Shown in pieces: positions 37,204 through 45,053 of a stretch of DNA of 64,000 nt. Within the stretch, counting starts at the first letter, position 1. Each line of letters opens with the position of its first letter. The position numbers and the translations under genes are program-made. This DNA comes from an uncultured Haliea sp. (GTDB lineage Bacteria; Pseudomonadota; Gammaproteobacteria; Pseudomonadales; Halieaceae): positions 1 to 64,000 of the forward strand of contig CAJXUQ010000015.1 in assembly GCA_913061145.1 (NCBI GenBank). The letters are read 5' to 3'. A model generated the notes under the pieces. The model was not told the origin of the DNA. It did not search any database and saw nothing but the letters and a program-made list of their open reading frames with translations.

Positions 37204-38433
37204 TCAGGTCACCTGTGGCCGCTGCCTGAAGCGGGCATCGCGGTACAGCGCGCTGGCCAGGATGTGGCGCAGCCGGTCCACCGCGCAGGCCACATCGGCA
37301 AAACTGTTGTACAGCGGCGCAAAGCCGAAGCGCACCACATCCGGCTCGCGGAAATCGACAATCACCCCGGCTTCAATCAGTGCCTGCGATACACCCCAGG
37401 CATGGGGGTGCGACAGCGCGACATGGCTGCCACGGCGAGCACCATCGCGCGGGGTCAGCAGGCACAGCTCGCCGGCTGTAAGGTCCTCCTCAATACCCTC
37501 AATGAAGCATCTGGACAGTGCCAGTGACTTGGCCCGCAACGCTGCCATGGACACACCCTCGAAGCAGTCGAGGGCCGTATCCAGAGCGGCCATACCGAGG
37601 ATGCCCGGCGTGCCCGCGAGGTAGCGGCGAATACCGGGGGCGGGACGATAGTCCGGCTCGAACGCAAATGGCTGGGCATGACCCAACCAGCCGGACAGCG
37701 GCTGCGACACCTGATTCTGGTGACGTTCGGCGAGATAGACGAACGCGGGGGCACCCGGCCCGCCGTTGAGGAACTTATAGCCGCAGCCCACCGCCATGTC
37801 GACCTCCCAGGCATCCAGCTGGATCGGCAACACACCTGCGCTGTGGGCCAGATCCCACAGCACAAGAATGCCCTGCGCATGCGCCGCGCGGGTCAGCGCC
37901 TGTACATCGTGCAGGCTGCCGTCGCGGAAGTTCACCTGGGTGAGCATCAGTACGGCCACCTCGCTGTTCATGGCGCCCGCCAGCTGTTCCAGTGGCACGC
38001 TGCGCAGGGTGCAGCGCGCGTCACCCAGCAGGTCGCTAATGCCCTCGGCAAGGTAAAGATCGGTGGGGAAGTTATCCCGCTGGCTGAGGATCACCGAACG
38101 GCCAGGTCGCAACTGCAGGGCGGTGGTGAGCAGCTTGAACAGGTTCAGCGAAATGCTGTCGCAACACAGGACCTGACCGGGGCCGGCTCCGACCAGCGCA
38201 GCGATTTTTTCGCCGACACTGATCGGCATGCCGATCCAGTCGTGGCGATTCCAACTGCTGATCAGGTCGCGACCCCACTCCTCGCGCAGCAGCCGTTCAA
38301 GCCGGGCGGGCACGGCGGCGGGCAGCACACCCAGGGAGTTGCCGTCCAGGTAGACCGTGTTGTCGGGCAGCTGGAAGCGCTGGCGCAGGTAACCAAGCGC
38401 ATCCTGGGCATCGAGTGCGGCGGGATCTCTCAT
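37204..38433 (-). CDS. kynU: Kynureninase
   Basis: A 409-residue PLP enzyme that cleaves kynurenine to anthranilate and alanine, part of tryptophan degradation. VYLDGNSLGVLP at the start, the PLP lysine K220 in GCGYKFLNGGPGAPAF, DLAHSAGVLPIQLD with the PLP-binding Asp, and SHPHAWGVSQALIEAGVIVDFREPD are conserved. It overlaps the upstream hydrolase by 4 bp (ATGA), so the two are coupled. No tryptophan dioxygenase is present in the window. Anthranilate made here could in principle feed the tryptophan pathway past TrpEG. Confidence 0.96.
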   Translation of the reverse strand: MRDPAALDAQDALGYLRQRFQLPDNTVYLDGNSLGVLPAAVPARLERLLREEWGRDLISSWNRHDWIGMPISVGEKIAALVGAGPGQVLCCDSISLNLFKLLTTALQLRPGRSVILSQRDNFPTDLYLAEGISDLLGDARCTLRSVPLEQLAGAMNSEVAVLMLTQVNFRDGSLHDVQALTRAAHAQGILVLWDLAHSAGVLPIQLDAWEVDMAVGCGYKFLNGGPGAPAFVYLAERHQNQVSQPLSGWLGHAQPFAFEPDYRPAPGIRRYLAGTPGILGMAALDTALDCFEGVSMAALRAKSLALSRCFIEGIEEDLTAGELCLLTPRDGARRGSHVALSHPHAWGVSQALIEAGVIVDFREPDVVRFGFAPLYNSFADVACAVDRLRHILASALYRDARFRQRPQVT

Positions 38434-39296
38434 GGCTGTTCCAGCAGCGTGTGCAAGGCCTGGACAATGGCCGGAAACGCCGCTGTCCCCGGGTGCACAA
38501 GGTCGAAATGTCCGGCGCCCGCAATGACGCGCGCAGCGGCCTGCGGTATCGCATGCATCTGTGCGAGCGGCACGATGGAGTCAGCATCACCATGCAGGAG
38601 CATCGTTGCCGGCGGCAGTGCCAGTCGATGTGGCGAGGCCGCCGCATACTGCGCCGGCACCTCCTGCGGCAGCCCACCAAGAAACGGACCGGTCGCGCGC
38701 TGGCAACTGTTGCTGCCCAGGGCGTACGCGTCGAGGTCAGTGATGGCAGCCAGCCCAAGCACGCCGCGCATACGAAGCCCGTTCAGCGGCGCCCGCTCCA
38801 GCGCTGCAGTCGCCCACAGGGCCAGCTGCCCGCCCGCAGAATGCCCGACCAGCAGCACCTGTTGCAGGTCCGCGCCTGTCGGCGCCTGCGCCTGCAACGC
38901 CCGCAGCGCAGCCAGCAGGTCTTCCCCGCTCCCGGGCCAGCCACCCCCCGCCTCCCCGACACGGCGATATTCCGGGGCCCACACGGCAAACCCTTCGGCC
39001 GCGAGGGCCGAGGCCAGTGGGGCAATGTGTGCCACGTCATAGGCCTCCAGCCAGCAGCCGCCGTGCACGAGTACAACAACCGGCGCCGGCTCGCTGGCAG
39101 GCGGCGCACGCCAGAAGCGGACGTACTGGCTGGCCGCCGGACCGTAGGTAAATTGCGCGCTGTGCGGCGCGGCACCCGCGGACAGTACGTCGGCGAAGCT
39201 CACCGGCATGTCGACAGATTGCGCCGGCACCACGGCTGAGACCATTACGCCGGGGAGAAACGCAGCCAGTGCCTGGAACAGGTGCAGCCTGATCAC
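38430..39296 (-). CDS. Exported alpha/beta hydrolase, possible arylformamidase
   Basis: A 288-residue hydrolase with a signal-peptide-like start (FQALAAFLPGVMVSAVVPAQS). The oxyanion motif VHGGCW, nucleophile elbow GHSAGGQLA, acid in LLHGDADSIVP and final His in GAGHFDLV form a complete esterase triad. HGG-type hydrolases coupled to kynureninase are often kynurenine formamidases, but a predicted export signal argues for a different or periplasmic substrate. GTG 39296 is chosen from its GTGA overlap with the upstream lipoprotein gene. Confidence 0.8.
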   Translation of the reverse strand: MIRLHLFQALAAFLPGVMVSAVVPAQSVDMPVSFADVLSAGAAPHSAQFTYGPAASQYVRFWRAPPASEPAPVVVLVHGGCWLEAYDVAHIAPLASALAAEGFAVWAPEYRRVGEAGGGWPGSGEDLLAALRALQAQAPTGADLQQVLLVGHSAGGQLALWATAALERAPLNGLRMRGVLGLAAITDLDAYALGSNSCQRATGPFLGGLPQEVPAQYAAASPHRLALPPATMLLHGDADSIVPLAQMHAIPQAAARVIAGAGHFDLVHPGTAAFPAIVQALHTLLEQP

Positions 39297-39889
39297 TGTG
39301 CGCAACGATAGAGGCCGGGGTTGCGTACCTGCATCACGCCATTGGCCTGATGCACGAAACCCACATTCATACGGGTCGCGGTTGCCGGCACATTTACAGG
39401 AATACGCACCGTAAACCAGTCTGTCTGCCCGAGGTGTGGCTCATGCTCCAGCGTGCTGTCCAGCATGAGACGGTCCCCGCCCATGACCGGATCGGGATCG
39501 CCCCAGATCAGAATCTGCGCACCACCGCCGCGCTTGAAGCCATGAATGACCTCATCGGTGTCCAGCGCCAGCTTGAACTCTGCCTGAAACAGCAACTGCT
39601 CGCCGCGCAGCGCGCGCGCACGGGGCGCCTGGCTGAACTTGAACCAGGGCTGGGTCGCAATCTTTTCGATGGTCAGCACGCCGTCGTTTACCTCGGTGGT
39701 GAAGGAGCGCTCACCCGCGTGCTGGGAACCCGACCAGGGACGCAGTGAGCCGCTCGTCTCGTCGGCGGCAAAGCCGGGGTTACCCAGCAGATTCTCTCCC
39801 AGGTCACAGGAACCTGCCACCGTGGTGGGACCCGCGCCGGCCTGACAGGCAGCCAGCAACAGTGCCAGCAGCGGAACAATGATTTTCAT
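39293..39889 (-). CDS. Lipoprotein of unknown function
   Basis: A 198-residue lipoprotein; the lipobox LLLAAC gives the lipidated Cys at residue 15. The mature part looks like a carbohydrate-binding-type beta sandwich: ENLLGNPGFAADETSG, RPWSGSQHAG, GVLTIEKIATQPWFKFSQ, LLFQAEFKLALDTDE and TRMNVGFVHQANGVMQVRNPGLY are the pattern seen in CBM-like domains that begin NLLxNPGF. First gene of a three-gene run with the hydrolase and kynU, by GTGA overlap. Role unclear. Confidence 0.78.
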   Translation of the reverse strand: MKIIVPLLALLLAACQAGAGPTTVAGSCDLGENLLGNPGFAADETSGSLRPWSGSQHAGERSFTTEVNDGVLTIEKIATQPWFKFSQAPRARALRGEQLLFQAEFKLALDTDEVIHGFKRGGGAQILIWGDPDPVMGGDRLMLDSTLEHEPHLGQTDWFTVRIPVNVPATATRMNVGFVHQANGVMQVRNPGLYRCAQ

Positions 39890-39991
39890 GGCGGATGAAT
39901 CCTCTTGGTCGACGGAGCCCAGCGCCGTATGCTATCCCAGAGCGGCTGGCGACTACAGACCGAATACATAACAAGACTGAGGAACCTCGGC

Positions 39992-40936
39992 ATGATGACT
40001 CTTCACGCTACCAGCCTGCGGGCTTTTCTGGCAGCACTGACACTCGCAACACCGGCCATGGCTGACGACTGGTACCCTTCGCGCCACGGCGCAGACGACA
40101 CTCTGGGCGCAATCAATTTTCTCTCGCCGGACAAAGTGGTGCAGGCGGCGCGTCTGGTCACCACCGGCAAAACCTATGCGCTGGGTGTACCCACAGGGCC
40201 GGACTCTCCAGCCTATGGGCCGCGCCGCTATGCCATGACCGTCCTGCAACTGGACGATGGCCTGGGCACTCCCCTGGCGGCAAACGGCATCACCTCCAAC
40301 GATGACCTGCTGCAGACCTGGATGGGCATTGGCAGCCAGATTGACGGCCTCGGCCACTTGGGCATCAGGCATCGCTACTACAACGGCAAACACCCCAGTG
40401 AGTTCGTGACGGTGACGGGGCTGACCACTTTCGGTATCGACACCCTGCCACCCATCGTCAGCCGGGGTGTGCTGCTGGACATGGCGGCGCATTTTGGCAA
40501 GCCGATGCTCGAAGCGGGCACGGTGTTCAACAGCGCGGAGATCAAGGCCGCGGCCAGCGCACAGAATGTGCGCCTGGAACAGGGCGACGTTGTGCTCTTC
40601 CATACCGGATGGCTGTCGCTGTCTGAAACCGATCCCGAGCGTTTCATGGCCGGCGAACCCGGGCTCGGGGAGGACGGTGCGCGCTATCTCGGTGAGTTGG
40701 GCGTGGTGGCCGTGGGGGCGGACACCTGGGGACTGGACGCCCTGCCCGGCGACAAGGCAGATGAGTTGTTCCCCGCACACCAGGAACTGCTGGCGCGCCA
40801 GGGCGTGTACGTGCTGGAAAACATGGATACGCGGGCACTGGTGGCAGACGGGGTGCAGGAATTTCTCTTCGTGCTGGGTCAACCGCGCTTTGTGGGCGCG
40901 GTGCAGGCCGTCATCAACCCGGTGGCCATTCGCTGA
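39992..40936 (+). CDS. Exported cyclase-family protein (PF04199, KynB-like superfamily)
   Basis: A 314-residue protein with a signal peptide (RAFLAALTLATPAMADD). It belongs to the superfamily of metal-dependent cyclases/hydrolases that includes kynurenine formamidase KynB: SQIDGLGHLGIRH replaces the usual HxGTHxDxPxH metal motif, and GVLLDMAAHFGK, LEQGDVVLFHTGW and EFLFVLGQPRFVGAVQAVINPVAIR fit the larger-size subgroup. ATG 39992 follows GAGGAA. Divergent from the lipoprotein-hydrolase-kynU run, hence a second candidate for formylkynurenine-type hydrolysis. Confidence 0.85.
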   Translation: MMTLHATSLRAFLAALTLATPAMADDWYPSRHGADDTLGAINFLSPDKVVQAARLVTTGKTYALGVPTGPDSPAYGPRRYAMTVLQLDDGLGTPLAANGITSNDDLLQTWMGIGSQIDGLGHLGIRHRYYNGKHPSEFVTVTGLTTFGIDTLPPIVSRGVLLDMAAHFGKPMLEAGTVFNSAEIKAAASAQNVRLEQGDVVLFHTGWLSLSETDPERFMAGEPGLGEDGARYLGELGVVAVGADTWGLDALPGDKADELFPAHQELLARQGVYVLENMDTRALVADGVQEFLFVLGQPRFVGAVQAVINPVAIR

Positions 40937-41005
40937 GCACGCGCGCTGGCCACCGTCATGGAAATTGCGTAGCGTTGAGCGTGCCCCGCAGAGGAACCTG
41001 ATACC

Positions 41006-42391
41006 GTGAATACACACCGAAACCTGTTTCTACCCATTGCCATTGCCCTGCTTGCCGGCTGTTCCGACGGCAGCGACCAGCCACCGCCGGAACCTGTCGC
41101 GCCCTCATCGCTGAGCATAGCGCCCACGGCTGTTCCCGAGGGCGCCCCGGGCGAAATGTCCACACTGCGTTTCCGTGCAACCCTGACCGAGCCGCAGCCC
41201 GCCCCGGTGCGCGTCATCTTCCGCACCGAGGGCGACAGCGCCCGCCCGGACATCGACTTCCTGCCCACTGAGGGCGACGTCACGATTGCAGCCGGCGCCC
41301 TGAGCGCCGATATTACGGTGGAGGTGTTTGGCAACGCGCTTGACGAACCTGCCAAAACGCTGCGCCTGGTTTACAGCGTTGACGGCAATGCCGAACCGAC
41401 CGGGGACACGGCGCTGGGAACCATCGCCAACGACGACGCCCTGTGCCAGACCTCCGCGGACAAGGAGCCCAACCCCTGGCGCGTATTCGGCGCAGATCCG
41501 CTGAACTACGCCCACCGCGGCGGTGTGATCGATTTCCCCGAGAACACGCTGTACGCCTATGCGGAAGTCGCGGAGGTCGGCGCCGACGTACTGGAGATGG
41601 ACGTCTACCAGACGCTCGACAACGAACTGGTGATACTTCATGACCTGACGGTGGACCGCACCACCAACGGCGAGGGTCGCGTTGTCGACCTGACCCTTGC
41701 TGAACTGCGCGAGCTGGACGCCGCCTACTGGTTCGTACCCGGCGTTGGGACACCCCGTGACCGCCCGGAAGCCGACTACGTGTTCCGTGGCATCGCCACC
41801 GGTGACCGCCCGCCACCGCCCGGCTACAGCCGCGAGGACTTCCGCATTCCCACGCTGGAGGAAGCCCTGCAGCGCTTTGCGGGCAGGCTGTTGAACGTTG
41901 AATTGAAGCCGGACCTGGACGGGGTCGGCGACTACGAACAGCAGATTGCGACGTTGCTGCTGCGCTACGGACGGACCCACGACATTATCGCGGCGTCGTT
42001 TGTCGACGAGGCCGCCAATGCCTTCAAGCGTGCGGCACCCTGCATACCCACGTCGGTGCCGCTGGGCCAGGGTACCGGCCTGGTGCTGGGGGCACAGGGC
42101 CCCGGCACGATTCCGCCGGTGCCGGAACACGTGTCGTTCCAGGTGCCGCCGGATACCAGCCAGATTACCGGCGAAGGCCAGCTCCCCGAGGGCTTCTTCC
42201 TGCAGGTGGTCAATGAAGACTTTGTAGCCGATGCCCACGCGGCCAATCTCGCCGTTCAGGTGTGGACCATCAACGCCTGTGAGGACATGTTGCAGATGAT
42301 GGCGCTGGGAGTGGATGCTATAATGACCGACCGTCCCGTGCTCCTGCAGTCCTTGCTGGACACACCACCCGCTGAACGTCGCTGCGACTGA
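41006..42391 (+). CDS. Glycerophosphodiester phosphodiesterase lipoprotein with Calx-beta-like domain
   Basis: A 461-residue lipoprotein (lipobox ALLAGC, Cys 19). Residues 35-145 look like a Calx-beta sandwich (GEMSTLRFRATLTEPQPAPVRVIF, DFLPTEGDVTIAAG, TLGTIANDD-like ending). The GDPD domain follows from 165: NYAHRGGVIDFPENTLYAY, EMDVYQTLDNELVILHD, NVELKPD, VQVWTINACEDM and GVDAIMTDRP, with catalytic H-R-G, E-N-T, E-x-D and H-D residues in place. It should split deacylated phospholipids at the cell surface to glycerol 3-phosphate. GTG start at 41006. Confidence 0.92.
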   Translation: MNTHRNLFLPIAIALLAGCSDGSDQPPPEPVAPSSLSIAPTAVPEGAPGEMSTLRFRATLTEPQPAPVRVIFRTEGDSARPDIDFLPTEGDVTIAAGALSADITVEVFGNALDEPAKTLRLVYSVDGNAEPTGDTALGTIANDDALCQTSADKEPNPWRVFGADPLNYAHRGGVIDFPENTLYAYAEVAEVGADVLEMDVYQTLDNELVILHDLTVDRTTNGEGRVVDLTLAELRELDAAYWFVPGVGTPRDRPEADYVFRGIATGDRPPPPGYSREDFRIPTLEEALQRFAGRLLNVELKPDLDGVGDYEQQIATLLLRYGRTHDIIAASFVDEAANAFKRAAPCIPTSVPLGQGTGLVLGAQGPGTIPPVPEHVSFQVPPDTSQITGEGQLPEGFFLQVVNEDFVADAHAANLAVQVWTINACEDMLQMMALGVDAIMTDRPVLLQSLLDTPPAERRCD

Positions 42392-42408
42392 TCCGGAGAC
42401 CACACCCT

Positions 42409-43863
42409 ATGCGCCGCCTTTCGTGGCTTGCCGCCCTGCTGCTCTGGCTGGGGGCGGCGGCGCCTGCATCCGCAGTGCCCACGCTGGCTGAGCAGAATTT
42501 CGCACCCGCACAGGCACAGCGTATGAACATTGTGCTGATCACCGCGGACGACCTTGGCAAGTCGCTGGGCACCTACGGCGACCCACTGGCACAGACACCC
42601 CATCTCGATGCACTTGCCGCCCGCGGTGTGCTCTTCGAGCGCGCCTGGGTGACCCAGGCCTCCTGCAGTTCTTCGCGGGCCTCCATGCTCACCGGGCTTT
42701 ACCCCCACCAGCACGGACAGATTGGCCTGGCTGGACAACACGCAGAGTTCAGCCTGCGCAGGGGCCTGACCACCCTGCCGGGACTGCTGCGCGCCGCGGG
42801 CTATTTCAACGGCATTATCGGCAAGCTGCATATTGATCCACCGGATGCATTCCCTTTTGATCGTCGCTGGAACGCCGACAACGGCGCGATGGAGAGCCGT
42901 GACGTGCGGCGCGTCGCCAGCGTGGCCAGGGATTTCCTGCGCCAGCGTGGAAGCCGGCCTTTCTTCCTGTACGTCAATTACTTCGACCCGCACCGCCCGT
43001 ACAGCAGCGAGTCCGACCAGTTCCTGGGACTGCCGGCGGCGCCTTATACCGCCGAGGACGTTACACCACTGCCTTTCCTCGGCATCGACAGCCCACTGAT
43101 ACGCAGCGAAGTGGCCTCCTACTACAACGGCATCAGCCGTCTGGACACCGGGGTGGGCCTGTTGCTGCAGGAACTGGCGCGGGCCGGCGTGCTGGAGCGC
43201 ACAGTCGTGGTGTTTGTCAGCGACCACGGCGCGCCCTTCAGCCGTGCGAAAACCACCACGTACGAAGCCGGCGTGAGCGTCCCGCTGATCATTCACTGGC
43301 CCGGTACCGGCCGCGCTGGCCTGCGCAGTGAAGCACTGGTATCGACTGTGGACCTGATGCCCACGCTGCTGGAAGCGGCTCGCGTTGCACCGCCGCGCAC
43401 AGAGGGTCGCTCACTGCGCCCGCTGCTCAGTGGCACCACGCCACCCCAGTGGCGCGGCCTGCTGTTCACGGAATACAATGCCCACGCGCCCGAGCACTTC
43501 TATCCGCGCCGCGCTGTGCGCACAACCCGTTTCAAGCTGATCCACAACCTCGACAGCGCCTGCCGCAACCCGCTGAGTTATATCGGCAACACGCGCCTGA
43601 GCCCTACCGTGCGCCCCGCGCCAGGCTGGAACGCCACCTATCGCAACCTGTTTCACCCGCCGGAGTTCGAGCTGTATGACCTGCTCGTTGACCCGTTTGA
43701 GACCAACAATCTGGCCAACAGGCCACAGCAGGCGCAGCGCCTGGCCAATCTGCAGGCAGCGCTGCTCCAGTGGCGCCAGCGCACCGGCGATCCCCTGCTG
43801 GAACCGACAGAGCTTCCCCGCCTGAAAGCGGCACTGGGTGTGGGCTGCGTCAGTCGTCGCTGA
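42409..43863 (+). CDS. Exported sulfatase
   Basis: A 484-residue hydrolase of the alkaline-phosphatase-like superfamily with a signal peptide (AALLLWLGAAAPASA). NIVLITADDLGKSLG supplies the metal Asp pair; SCSSSRASMLTGLYPHQHG is the active site, with C86 as the residue converted to formylglycine by an FGE elsewhere. The usual CxPSR is CSSSR here. VVFVSDHGAPF gives the second metal site. Substrate is probably a sulfated glycan or ester. 18 bp after the GDPD gene, so likely co-transcribed. It overlaps the next gene, on the other strand, by 14 bp. Confidence 0.9.
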   Translation: MRRLSWLAALLLWLGAAAPASAVPTLAEQNFAPAQAQRMNIVLITADDLGKSLGTYGDPLAQTPHLDALAARGVLFERAWVTQASCSSSRASMLTGLYPHQHGQIGLAGQHAEFSLRRGLTTLPGLLRAAGYFNGIIGKLHIDPPDAFPFDRRWNADNGAMESRDVRRVASVARDFLRQRGSRPFFLYVNYFDPHRPYSSESDQFLGLPAAPYTAEDVTPLPFLGIDSPLIRSEVASYYNGISRLDTGVGLLLQELARAGVLERTVVVFVSDHGAPFSRAKTTTYEAGVSVPLIIHWPGTGRAGLRSEALVSTVDLMPTLLEAARVAPPRTEGRSLRPLLSGTTPPQWRGLLFTEYNAHAPEHFYPRRAVRTTRFKLIHNLDSACRNPLSYIGNTRLSPTVRPAPGWNATYRNLFHPPEFELYDLLVDPFETNNLANRPQQAQRLANLQAALLQWRQRTGDPLLEPTELPRLKAALGVGCVSRR

Positions 43864-44866
43864 CGCGCACCACCAGTTTGCCCATGTTGCCGCCGTCGAA
43901 CAGCAGATTCACTGCCTCGGGCGCCTGCTCAAGGCCATCGATCACGGTTTCCCGATGCTTCAGGCGCCCCTCGAGATACCAGGTGGCCAGTTCCTGTGTG
44001 GCCGCGGGGAAGCGCTCCATAAAGTCGGAAACGATAAAGCCCCGCACTTCGATACGGCGCATCAATATGGATGAAAAATCCGCGCGCATGGGTTCGCCGC
44101 TGTTGTAACCCGAAATCATGCCGCAGAGGGGCATGCGCCCGAAGAGATTCATACGCGCCATGACCGCCTCCATAATCTCGCCGCCGACATTCTCGAAATT
44201 AACATCGATGCCGTCCGGCGTCGCCGCCGCGAGCTGCTCACGCCAGTCGCCCGCCTTGTAATCCACCGCAGCATCAAAGCCCAGCTCGTCGAGCAGGTAA
44301 CGACACTTTTCCCGGCCACCGGCAATGCCCACGACCCGACAACCCCGGATCTTGGCGATCTGTCCCACCACGGAACCCACGGCGCCGGCGGCGGCGGATA
44401 CCAGCACGGTTTCCCCAACCTGCGGGCGACCAATATCCAGCAGGCCAAAATAGGCAGTGAGCCCGGTCATACCGCAGGCGCCGAGCATCGCAGAGAGAGG
44501 AATCGGCAGATTGGCGGGCAACACGGCCATGGCATTCTCTCCCTCGTCGGCCAGACAGTAGTCCTGCCAGCCGGTCAGGCCCATGACGTGGTCACCCACC
44601 TGATAGCGCTCCGACGCCGACTTCACCACGACGCCGATGCCGCCGCCGCGCATCACATCACCGATGGCAACCGGCGGCATGTACTGATCCATGTCGCTCA
44701 TCCAGATCCTGTTGGTTGGGTCGAGGCTGAGGTACTGCACCCGCACCAGCGCCTGCCCAGGCCCCGGCTCGGGCGCGGGCTCGGTCAGGAAATCGAAGTG
44801 CGCACGCTCAATACGTCCAGCAGGGCGTGCTTTCAGGCGGAATTGTCGGTTGTCGAGAGCAGTCAT
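43850..44866 (-). CDS. NADP-dependent MDR oxidoreductase (prostaglandin/alkenal reductase-like)
   Basis: A 338-residue zinc-free medium-chain reductase. LDPTNRIWMSDMDQYMPPVAIGDVMRGGGIGVV matches the leukotriene B4 dehydrogenase/CurA branch; the Rossmann part has VLVSAAAGAVGSVVGQIAKIRGCRVVGIAGG, and FENVGGEIMEAVMARM, GMISGYN follow. It probably reduces activated C=C bonds with NADPH. ATG 44866 has GGAG 6 bp upstream; ATG 44878 is an alternative. Divergent from the BCCT gene. Confidence 0.92.
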   Translation of the reverse strand: MTALDNRQFRLKARPAGRIERAHFDFLTEPAPEPGPGQALVRVQYLSLDPTNRIWMSDMDQYMPPVAIGDVMRGGGIGVVVKSASERYQVGDHVMGLTGWQDYCLADEGENAMAVLPANLPIPLSAMLGACGMTGLTAYFGLLDIGRPQVGETVLVSAAAGAVGSVVGQIAKIRGCRVVGIAGGREKCRYLLDELGFDAAVDYKAGDWREQLAAATPDGIDVNFENVGGEIMEAVMARMNLFGRMPLCGMISGYNSGEPMRADFSSILMRRIEVRGFIVSDFMERFPAATQELATWYLEGRLKHRETVIDGLEQAPEAVNLLFDGGNMGKLVVRVSDD

Positions 44867-45053
44867 CGGGGTCTCCATGGTCAAGGCAATCTGCCCCGCG
44901 AAGCGCAAGTTCAGGGGGCAGCAGCCTGAACAGTAACAGAATAGGCTGCGGCACCCCACTGCTGCGCGGTACACCTGTGCGGCCCCGTCTGTTACCCTGC
45001 CCGGCGCACCCGTGAAATGAACCCGCCCCAGCGTGCGGGCAGAGGATCCTTGC

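Noticed and set aside
37678-39042. 454-codon plus-strand frame over kynU
   Set aside because: Antisense shadow of two coupled genes with complete active sites.
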